Below are positions 1 through 10,400 of a DNA stretch of 64,000 nt, one piece after another. The stretch lies in the NCBI GenBank assembly GCA_936432065.2, contig OW386289.2, positions 168,763,348 through 168,827,347 of the forward strand, read 5' to 3'. Position 1 is the stretch's first letter. The number at the start of each line of letters is the position of its first letter. The notes under the pieces are model-generated. The model did no database searches. It was not told the DNA's origin and was given only the letters and a program-made list of their open reading frames with translations. This DNA is from Rutpela maculata (taxonomy: Eukaryota > Arthropoda > Insecta > Coleoptera > Cerambycidae). Position numbers and translations under genes: made by a program.

Positions 1-256
1 ACCCTATTTTACAGTATCATGATTTGGATCCTGGATATGTGCTTGCTATCCTCCTTTCTAAGCTAACTTATAGTATTAGGTGATCACTAACAAATGTCAC
101 CAAATTGACCATACAAATTGATAAATTTTGGAATGGAAACTTTGATTACTCTTTCGCTTTGAGTTATATTATACTATATCATTATCATTATATTGAGACA
201 TACATACAAGTTGTAAGAGTCAAAGAACCGTAATACAGTTCTTGGTAATAAGAGTC

Positions 257-388
257 TCGGGTTCTGAAAATTACCATCCGAGAACTGTCAGGAGTTTGCG
301 CAGTTGCTTTTGATGCGGTCGGATTTGGAACTGCGCAAACTCCTGACAGTTCTCTGATAGTTCTGGGACGGTTATTTTCAGAACCCGA
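257..388. repeat. 132-bp hairpin / short inverted-repeat element
   Basis: The ends are inverted copies of each other: TCGGGTTCTGAAAAT at the left and its complement ending in CAGAACCCGA at the right. An inner, nearly perfect inverted pair (GAACTGTCAGGAGTTTGCGC and its complement) leaves a loop of about 30 bases. This looks like a small MITE or a folded SINE-like unit. No clear target duplication was recognised. Confidence 0.6.
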
Positions 389-1570
389 ATTTACGTTATA
401 ATTTTCATTAAAAAAACCAAAAAAGGCAGAAAGCCCAAAAGTTCTGCTACCGGACCTCAAGACATCTCTTCCCCCCTCGATGGTGACAATATTTTCCGAT
501 ATTTTTCGTTTATTCTCATTTTTAATGTTTGTATAGGCATTTTTAGCTTGGAGCCATACTGGCTCCAAGCAAATATTTAAAAATTCACACAAATAATTTT
601 TCAATATTGTTGATTAATAAAAACAGACTGCTAATTATGGGTTAGATTCCTAACCTGCAAAAAGTGTTTTATTTTATTGTGACAAACTATTTAAAACTTG
701 ATACACATTGCGTTGAACTTGATTTTGGTTGAAAGTACAGGAACCAGGTAGAAATTTTAATAATAGGCGTCTGAATTTAAGATGCCAGCGCCAAAGTGGA
801 GAACTCGTGAACTAATTATAGGCTTTTTGTTTGTTTGTGTGGCGAATACTCATAATGATTTTTTTCTGTTTACTGTTATTTTTGGCGTTAAAAATAATAA
901 CGTTAATAATATATGACCTAAAGGTTTGCAAGATTTTGTTGTAAGTGATTTGCAAGATGTTAATGGAATTATTCAGCAAAATTCATATTTTTTTAGGTTA
1001 TCTAGTTTTTCCCTTGAAAAGTACAGTTTCTTTGACATAAACGGTGTCTGGCTAGTTAAATATTAATAAACTTAAATATTTCTTTAAATTTATGTACAGT
1101 TGTAGTTTAAATCACTTTTTTTTTTAGGAAACATGAGTGGCATGTAGGTTAAGCATATTGCAATGTATGGAACATTTGGGAAGCAATAAAAATCTAAAAA
1201 TTCTAAGTGTGTGTATGAAGGGGAATATGTTTTAAATGCAGGACATATTATTTTGTGTAGTACAACCCATATTCAACACAAAACTTAACAAATGTGTATG
1301 CTCTATGTTTACAAACAAGTGTCTCAGATTCAAATACCCATGAAATTAGTGGTACATTGAATATAACTGAAAAGATATTTATTAATTCTTTAAGTAAAAT
1401 AAATGAAACAGTATTTTGAACATGAAATAGAAACATTCAGGGGTAAAACATAATAGTGCATGGTGCAATAGTATATACTACTTTTAAATATATTGGAATT
1501 ACATATATTTACTTATTTCAAAAATTTCACTTACAATGTGTGATTGTCTAGGACATTATTATTGTTAATC

Positions 1571-1737
1571 GGGCTACGGTTATTTGCACCAGCTTTTTCC
1601 CTCTCAATGCCCGGTTAAAGGTGACTACATCAAAGAGGATATGCTTTGAACATTGCCGTGCCAACTCAACTTTCACGAGTTGTCCCTGCAATCTGCAAAG
1701 GATACCGACTAGGTTGGCTCCAGCAAATTGTAGCCCC
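1571..1737. repeat. Possible short element with imperfect inverted ends
   Basis: The stretch begins GGGCTAC-GGTT-ATTTGC and ends GCAAATTGTAGCCCC, an imperfect inverted pair. It is more GC-rich than its surroundings, which suggests an inserted short repeat. No target duplication is evident and the family is not recognised. Confidence 0.3.
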
Positions 1738-2534
1738 TTTAAACGCTATCATACTTTTAATAACTTCCCTGCCAAAAATTCCACATAGAAACTTATAAAA
1801 AAAAAGTGATGCGGTTTTATCGTTCCTATAAGTTATATTAGTATTATACAGACAGGATTTTATCTGTTTTATTAAGTTTTAAATCGGTTATGAAACAGTA
1901 ATTCCGGATGAGCTATTTGGAATTATCATGTTGCCCTTTCATGAGTACTTATATGAAATATACATCAACAAATCTACAGTTTAGTGTCTGCAAATGCACC
2001 CTTGCCCTTATATCTGTAAACATATGGAATTACAGATACAACTTTAAAGAGATTCTAAACTTTTCTATAAGTAATATCATAAGAGTTCCAGTCCGTCCTT
2101 TCTCCAGTATCTATCGTATGTAACACACCATTTATCAACATGTTTTTATTGTAAATTTCAACATTGTTTTTTATTAGTATTAATGTGGATATACATGTCA
2201 ACAAATGTACAGTTTCAATTGTATATTTTACAGATGTATTTTTATTGTAAACTTCCATTTTGTTTTTTTATTAGTATTAATTTGGATATGCATGCCGACA
2301 AATGCGCAGTTTAAATTGCATATTTCAAATAGAAATACTAATATTGTGGTAAACACAAAATTCTGCAAAGTCCTTATTTCCTCGGGTGTTCTTGTTCTAG
2401 CCTAGAAGCAATGAATGAGTTAGCAGTGAAAGAGACTGCTTTGTTTTTAATTTAACAAACACACTTCAGTTCCTTAGGTCACATTAGATTAGATATGAAC
2501 TAGCTACACGTATACAGCTCCCTCTACTGGAGCC

Positions 2535-5500
2535 TGGAGTAAAGTTGCTGCTGAAATTTCTATCAGTTTCTACCAGAAAGGAGCAGCAAACATTTACTTA
2601 TACCACATCAATGAGAATTTATGAGAACAGTATCTAAGGTAAAACGTGCGGCTTTCCGTGGTTAAATGGCAAGTGTTTCTATAAGAAACGAGCTGCATTA
2701 GGTTGACTTGCAATTGAAGATTACTAATTATAATGTTTGAATAGGGATTTATGAGATCAGTTTCTATGAGTATTAATGTTTTTTTTCAGTAATATATTAA
2801 ATGTGTTTTCATTTGTTTGAATGGGTAAAAAGAAAGGTCAGTTTTCAACTGCAATTACAAATACAAGTTTAATCACTTTGAATAGGGTTATATGCGATTA
2901 ATTTCTAAAAGTATTTATACTGTTTTCCGAATATAATTGTGATGAGGTTTAATCAGTAACAAATTGTTCACTACTTGTTATGATATGGTCGGAAATTCCA
3001 AGTACACATTTAGTATTCCTTCAAAAGGATTGATGAGAGCAGTTTCTACGAGTATCTATTTGTTGTTCCTCTAGTAAATTATATAAGTCTTTACATTTAC
3101 TTATACTATCTCAATGAGAATTTATGAGAACAGTATCTAATGTAAAACGTACGGCTTTCCGTGGTTAAATGGCAAGTGTTTCTATAAGAAACGAGCTGCA
3201 TTAGGTTAGAACAGTTTTGATTTGCAATTGAAGATTACAAATTATAATGTTTGAATAGGGATTTATGAGATCAGTTTCTATGAGTATTAATGTTTTTTTT
3301 TCAGTAATATATTAAATGTATTTTCATATGTTTGAATGGGTAAAAAGAAAGGTCAGTTTTCAACTGAAATTACAAATACAAATTTAATCACTTCGAATGG
3401 GGTTATATGCGATCAATTTCTAACAGTATTTATACTGTTTTCCGAATATAATTGTGATGAGGTTTGATCAGTAACAAATTGTTCACTACATGTTACGATA
3501 CGGTCGGAAATTCCAGGTACATATTTAGTATTACTTCGAAAGGATTGATGATAGCAGCTTCTACGAGTATGTATTTGTTGTACCAATAGTAAATTATATA
3601 AGTCTTTATCAGTATGCATTCGGATCTAATTTAAATATGAAAATTATATCAGAATAAAGCAACCAAATATTTTAAACAGAATCTATTTGTAAATCCAGAC
3701 ATTTACTTATACTATCTCAATGAGAATTTATGAGGACAGTATCTAATGTAAAACGTGCGGCTTTCCGTGGTTAAATGGCAAGAGTTTCTATATGAAACGA
3801 GCTGCATTTAGTTAGAACAGTTTTGATTTGCAATTGAAGATTACAAATTATAATGTTTGAATAGGGATTTATGAGATCAGTTTCTATGAGTATTAATGTT
3901 TTTTTTTTCAGTAATATATTAAATGGGTTTTCATTTGTTTGAATGGGTAAAAAGAAAGGTCAGTTTTCAACTGCAATTACAAATACAAGTTTAACCACTT
4001 CGAATGGGATTATATGCGATCAATTTCTAACAGTATTTATGCTGTTTTCCGAATATATAATTGTGATGAGGTTTGATCAGTAACAAATTGTTCACTACAT
4101 GTTACGTGTGGAAATTCCAGGTACATATTTAGTGTTACTTCGAAAGGATTGATGATAGCAATTTCTACGAGTATGTATTTGTTGTGCCAATAGTAAATTA
4201 TATAAGTCTTAATCAGTATGCATTCGGATCTAATTTAAATATGAAAATTATATCAGAATAAAGCAACTAAATATTTTAAATAGTATCTATATGTAAATCC
4301 AGACATTTACTTATACTACCTCAATGAGAATTTATGAGAACAGTATCTAATGTAAAACGTGCGGCTTTCCGTGGTTAAATGGCAAGAGTTTCTATAAGAA
4401 ACGAGCTGCATTAGGTTAGAACAGTTTTGATTTGCAATTGAAGATTACAAATTATAATGTTTGAATAGGGATTTATGAGATCAGTTTCTATGAGTATTAA
4501 TGTTTTTTTTTCAGTAATAAGTATATTAAATGTGTTTTCATTTGTTTGAATGGGTAAAAAGAAAGGTCAGTTTTCAACTGCAATTACAAATACAAGTTTA
4601 ATCACTTCGAATGGGGTTATATGCGATCAGTTTCTAACAGTATTTATGCTGTTTTCCGAATATAATTGTGATGAGGTTTGATCAGTAACAAATTGTTCAC
4701 CACATGTTACGATATGGTCGGAAATTCCAGGTACATATTTAGTATTCCTTCGAAAGGATTGATGATAGCAGTTTCTATGAGTATGTATTTGTTGTTCCAA
4801 TAGAAAATTTGTCTTTATCAGTATGCATTCGGATCTACTTTAAATACAAAAATTATATCAGAATGACACAACCAAATATTTTAAACAGTATCCACTTGTA
4901 AATCCAAACATTTAAAGATATATTTTAATGAGAACCAATCAGAACAGTATCTAATGTAACGCGTGCGGCTTTCCGTGGCTAAATTTTAAAAGTATTTTTA
5001 ATAAATAGCTTTAACGGATTTGAACAGTTTTAATTTGCAATTCCAGATGAATAGTTTTAATTGTTAAATAGGGATCTATGAGATCAGTGTCTTTGTGTAA
5101 TGTTTATTTTCCAATAAAAACACATTTTATTGAAAAAAAAAAAAACATTACACTAACCTCATAGATCCCTAACAATTAAAACTATTCATCTGGAAATGCA
5201 AAACTGTTCGAATCCGTTAAAGCTTATTTATTGCAAATAATTTTAAAATTTAGCCACGGAAAACCGCACACGTTACATTAGATACTGTTGTGATGGATTC
5301 TCATTATAATATTATCTTGAATTTACAGGTGGACACTGTTTAAAATATTTGGGGTTTCATTCTGATATGATTTTTGTATTTAAATTAGATCCGAATGCAT
5401 ACTGATAAAGACTTATATAATTTACTGTAGGAACAACAAATAAATACTCGTAGAAACTGCTCTCATTAATCCTCTTGAAAGAATACTAAATATGTACCTG

Positions 5501-7225
5501 AAATTTCCGACCATATCGTAACATGTAGTGAACAATTTGTTACGGATCAAACCTCATCACAATTATATTCGGAAAACAGCATAAATACTGTTAGAAATTG
5601 ATCGCATATAACCCCATTCGAAGTGATTAAACTTATATTTGTAATTGCAGTTCAAAACTGACCTTCCTTTTTACCCATTCAAACAAATGAAAACACATTT
5701 AATATATTACTGAAAAAAACATTAATACTCATAGAAACTGATCTCATAAATCCCTATTCAAACATTATAATTTGTAATCTTCAATTGCAAATAAAAACTG
5801 TTCTAACCTAATGCAGCTCGTTTCTTATAGAAACACTTGCCATTTAACCACGAAAAGCCGCACGTTTTACATTAGATACTGTTCTCATAAATTCTCATTG
5901 AGATAGTATAAGTAAATGTCTGGATTTACAAATAGATACTGTTTAAAATATTTGGTTGCTTTATTCTGATATAATTTTCATATTTAAATTAGATCCGAAT
6001 CTTTACTGATAATGACTTATATAATTTACTAGAGGAACAACAAATAGATACTCGTAGAAACTGCTCTCATCAATCCTCTTGAAGGAATACCAAATGTGTA
6101 CTTGGAATTTCCGACCATATCATAACATGTAGTGAACAATTTGTTACTGATTAAACCTCTTCACAATTATATCCGGAAAACAGCATAAATACTTTGAGAA
6201 ATTGATCGCATCTAACCCCATTCGAAGTGATTAAACTTGTATTTGTAATTGCAGTTGAAAACTGACCTTTCTTTTTACCTATTCAAACAAATGAAAACAC
6301 ATTTAATATATTACTGAAAAAAAACATTAATACTCATAGAAACTGATCTCATAAATCCCTATTCAAACATTATAATTTTGAATCTTCAATTGCAAATCAA
6401 AACTGTTCTAACCTAATGCAGCTCGTTTCTTATAGAAACTCTTGCCATTTAACCACGGAAAGCCGCACGTTTTACATTAGATACTGTTCTCATAAATTCT
6501 CATTGAGATAGTATAAGTAAATGTTTGGATTTACAAATAGATACTGTTTAAAATATTTGGTTGCTTTATTCTGATATAATTTTCATATTTAAATTAAATC
6601 CGAATCTGTACTGATAAAGACTTATATAATTTACTATAGGAACAACAAATAGATACTCGTAGAAACTGCTCTCATCAATCCTGTTGAAGGAATACTAAAT
6701 GTGTACTTGGAATTTCCGACCATATCATAACAAGTAGTTAACAATTTGTTACTGATTAAACCTCATCATAACTATATTCGGAAAACAGCATAAATACTTT
6801 TAGAAATTGATTGCATATAATCCCATTCGAAGCGATTAAACTTGTATTTGTAATTGCAGTTGAAAACTGACCTTTCTTTTTACCCATTCAAACAAATGAA
6901 AACACATTTAATATATTACTGAAAAAAAACATTAATACTCATAGAAACTGATCTCATAAATCCCTATTCAAACATTATAATTTGTAATCTTCAATTGCAA
7001 ATCCAAACTGTTCTAACCTAATGCAGCTCGTTTCTTAAAGAAACACCTTGTCTTTTAATCACGGAAAGCCGCACGAATTACATTAGATACTGTGCTCATA
7101 AATTCTCATTGATATGGTATAAGTAAATGTTTGGATTAACAAATGGATATGGCTTGACTCGTTTTGCTGGTCAATGCGGATATAAACTGATAACAATTTC
7201 AACAGCAACTTTACCTAATTCTTAT
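2535..7225. repeat. Giant fold-back: inverted arrays of a ~604-bp higher-order repeat
   Basis: The left arm repeats a unit whose core GATTTATGAGATCAGTTTCT occurs near 2739, 3253, 3859 and 4463, with a diverged copy near 5066. Spacing is about 604 bp except for a first, shorter unit of 514 bp. The right arm carries the same core inverted near 5168, 5759, 6363 and 6969. The turn lies at about 5121, where CAATAAAA and TTTTATTG flank a loop of only a few bases. Each unit is built of four related sub-repeats about 140-180 bp apart, each with a variant of ATTTATGAGA-CAGTTTCTA-GAGTAT. The outer ends (AAAGTTGCTG near 2541 and its complement near 7205) are also inverted. The arms differ at scattered positions and by small indels. 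No protein is encoded. Confidence 0.9.
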
Positions 7226-8005
7226 AGAAACTTATTGACCATATAGGTTCTCATAGATACTTATTAATTTTTGATAATTTTCAATACGGATTGATGAGAT
7301 TTTTTTGACAGGGTTAGCATCTCAGTTTATCATTTACTTATTGTTCATATCATCGTACACTAAAGAGACAATGACAGACAGGCCCATAATTAGTTTGACT
7401 ATAGACCACCAGGTGGCGTACTCCTTATTTTCAGATGCCTATAGCTACGTAATACTTGTAAATCTTCAGAAATATATATTTTTGAGGTTAGCTGTGGCGA
7501 CACGTGCAATGCTGCATGTAGTGTTGTATATATTCTTTAAATGTTTTAATTTAGCTACGTAATGTCAGATGTCACTGGACTCTTGTTTCACTAAATAAAA
7601 ACAAAACGCCGGGGGAATGTATGCAACACTGTATGCACATATGCACAGAACCTGTAAAATTATCTATCTATGCGTAAGTAATGAGAGAACTTATTGGTCC
7701 TGCCATCTATTATATTATATACAAAATAAGCACTTATGAAGCCACTGTAAGGGTTGTCGTCGCACCACCTATTTAATACACCCTGTACTAAAGTGAGGCA
7801 TACGGCATACGTAAAGAACTCTGTCTATGATATCTCCTGTTACATTAACGAATTTAGGTATAGGTGGCTCCACAATCCGCACTGTCACGCAAATCTTGCT
7901 GTCACACGTGCAAAATGTGAGGTTAGGTAATTTATGATTGTTGACTACTAGATGATTTGATATGCAGAAGTATTGAAATAAACCAGCGACATAAAATAAC
8001 CGATC
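7226..8005. other. Intergenic region upstream of DCAF13
   Basis: No gene is recognised. The stretch lies between the fold-back repeat and the DCAF13 start codon and should contain that gene's promoter and 5' UTR. No convincing TATA box was seen. The open frame at 7305-7562 has no recognisable protein character. Confidence 0.5.
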
Positions 8006-9539
8006 ATGAAGGTAAAAGTAATTAGCAGAAATCCAGATGACTATTTACGAGAAACCAAACTTGATATTCATAAAGGTAACCCAATTATCGAAAACGAGAT
8101 AAAGTTTTCATAAACTAACTTTTTTTTAGTTTCAAGAAACTACGATCCATCGTTACACCCTTTCGAAGCAGCTAGGGAATACACGAGAGCTCTAAATGCC
8201 GTGAAACTAGAAAAGGTTTTTGCAAAACCTTTCATAGGTAGCTTGGACGGCCACAGAGATGGAGTGTCATGCATTTCAAAACATCCAAAGCGTTTGTCGG
8301 TGTTGATAAGTGGAGCCTTTGATGGAGAGGTTAGAGTTTGGGATATTCCTCAACGAGTATGTCTAAGGGACTTTGTGGCGCATAATGGAATAGTTAGAGG
8401 AATAACTTACACGCCCAACGGAGAGAATTTTATTACGCTTGGTGACGATAAAACTATTAAAACCTGGAAGTCTTTAGTCCCACAGTTTGGGGAGGATGAC
8501 CAGCCTGTGAATACAGTATTAAGCAAAACAGTGCTTACTGGCATAAGTCACCACACGAAAAAACCTATATTCGCTACTTCCGGGGAAATTTGTCAGATTT
8601 GGGACGAGAGCCGCAATGAACCTATTCGCACGATTGAGTGGGGAGTGGATAGTTTACATGACATTGAGTTCAATCCAATTGAAACTAACATAATAGCATC
8701 CTGTGCTAGTGACAGAAGTATTATTTTGTATGATATGCGAGATAATGCACCTTTAAGAAAAGTTGTTATGAAACTAAGAACGAATAAAATGGCATGGAAT
8801 CCCATGGAGGCATTCATTTTCACATGTGCAAATGAAGATTACAAGTAAGACTGGTTTTTTATGGGTTATGTTAGGAATTATTACAATTTAAACTTTTTTT
8901 AGTTTGTATACATTTGATACACGGAATCTTAAACAACCTGTCAACGTCCACATGGATCACGTTGGTGCAGTTACTTATGTAAATTATGCACCCACTGGTA
9001 AGGAATTCGTCTCTGGAAGTTACGACAAATCTATTAGGATATTCGAGTCAGGCAAGGGCCATTCCCGGGAAATTTACCACACTAAAAGAATGCAGAGGGT
9101 TACATGTGTGCAATGGTCGTTAGATAATAAGTATATCATCAATGGTTCTGATGAAATGAATATTCGGATTTGGAAGGCTAGGGCTTCGGAGAAACTTGGA
9201 CCAGTAAGTTATTTCTTTTATTTAATAATGTAACGTTTTTGTATTGTTTATAAACATATGAAAATATTGTATTTTTCATTGTTCTAGTTAAAACCAAGGG
9301 AAAGAGCAGCTTTACGCTATAGTGAAGCTCTGAAAGAAAAATATGCCAGTCACCCGAAAATTAAAAGAATTAGCAGACACAGACACGTTCCCAAACATGT
9401 TTATAATGCCCAAAAGGAATTGCGGACAATCAAGGAGAAGGTCAAACGTAAAGAAGCTAATAAGAGGGCGCATTCTAAACCTGGGGAAGTTCCATATGTT
9501 CCGGAGAGGCAAAAACATATCGTCAGGGAACATCAGTGA
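8006..9539 (+). CDS. DCAF13: DDB1- and CUL4-associated factor 13 (Sof1-like WD40 protein)
   Basis: DCAF13, the Sof1 orthologue, is a nucleolar WD40 protein of the small-subunit processome needed for 18S rRNA maturation; in animals it can also act as a CUL4-DDB1 substrate receptor. Four exons join in frame: 8006-8075, 8130-8844, 8903-9203 and 9288-9539, giving 445 aa, the same length I recall for the human protein. The N-terminus (MKVKVISRNPDDYLRETKLD), the WD40 body (SLDGHRDGVSCISKHP, GAFDGEVRVWDI, TGKEFVSGSYDKSIRIF) and the Lys/Arg-rich Sof1 tail (KIKRISRHRHVPKHVYNAQK) follow the family in order. All introns are GT-AG and short (54-84 bp). The first exon is very small. The start is fixed by the conserved MKVK start. 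Nothing suggests damage. Confidence 0.97.
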
Positions 9540-9572
9540 TTTTATCTTTGTTAAATATGTTATTTTTTTATA

Positions 9573-9578
9573 AATAAA
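9573..9578 (+). terminator. Polyadenylation signal of DCAF13
   Basis: AATAAA lies about 34 bases after the DCAF13 stop codon, a usual spacing for a compact 3' UTR. Confidence 0.6.
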
Positions 9579-10396
9579 ACTAATTCAAAACATATGTTTC
9601 TTTTACAAAATAAATACCTAGCACAATGCAGAGACATCACAATAGGCCTCTTGCATGTGCCATATATTTTAGATTAATTTATATATAATACTGTATTACT
9701 AAACATTAGCAATTATCAAATCTGTTTTCATAATTTCTAACTGGAAAGTATTTAAATCACCGACTAATGTCCGGGCGAAGTGGCATATTTGAAAACACTC
9801 ATATATCAATAAAAACAAAAAGACCATTGGAAGCGCTTATTTGTGTACCTACTTGAATCTAAAAAAAAATTCAGATCGATAGCTCAATTAGATTTTAAGA
9901 TAAGGCAGTGTAAATGTTAAAAAAACACGATTTTTATAATCAATCAATTTCTCAAGTTGTTTCAAAATAAAAAATATCTGTATCACAAAAAAATATCGTA
10001 ATTAGCCATTTCTTATGTAGAATTTTTTACTTTATAAAAACTATAAAGTCTGGTCTGGTTCTACGCTGATTTTTTTTCTCTCTAGAACGGAGAAATTTTT
10101 ATGGTCTGTTTTGCTCCACTGTCAAGCTATTACAAGGGCAACGTCCATGAATGGAATTCATTTAAAATGTACGCTAGCGCTGTGCGGTCTCTCCTGACGC
10201 ATGACATCACGCGTTGTTTGTACGCCTAACGGATTTATTCAAACTTTAATGTTGAATACCATATAGAATAGAGCCAAAGTAATTAGAAGCGTAATCATAA
10301 TCACTTGACTTTAACCCTTTCACAGGGGGAAGCGAATATTTTCAGCTCTCTAGAGATTTAAGAGTAAAAATCATATTTGTCATTTTATATATTGAT
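9579..10396. other. Intergenic region with a dispersed repeat copy (about 9776-10270)
   Basis: The segment from about 9776 to 10270 resembles 22080-22510 in order and wording: a G-rich start, a T/A-rich body, then GTCTGGT-TGG-TCTACGC and a GC-rich end with CTGACG-CATGACATCACG-type sequence. The inverted copy at 20590-20980 belongs to the same family. No coding capacity is seen. Confidence 0.5.
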
Positions 10397-10400
10397 TTAA

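Larger units (their letters stand above)
1..2534. other. Intergenic AT-rich DNA, no gene seen
   Basis: No open frame here resembles a known protein, and the longest frames overlap palindromic repeat DNA. Two short inverted-repeat structures (listed separately) are the only organised features. The remainder is AT-rich with short T and A runs and no splice-consistent coding pattern. Confidence 0.6.

Noticed and set aside
188..604. 138-codon open frame on the minus strand
   Set aside because: It runs through the 257-388 hairpin, so its middle is palindromic repeat. No recognisable protein pattern.
3413..3619. Open frame inside the fold-back
   Set aside because: It is one of several chance frames in a repeated unit; the other copies of the unit do not keep it open.
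2535..7225. CRISPR-like array
   Set aside because: Repeat units are about 604 bp with no short-repeat/spacer pattern, and the genome is eukaryotic.
2535..7225. Assembly artefact from a missed long-read adapter
   Set aside because: The arms differ by many substitutions and indels and have different unit numbers, which a read-through artefact would not produce. Not fully excluded without reads.
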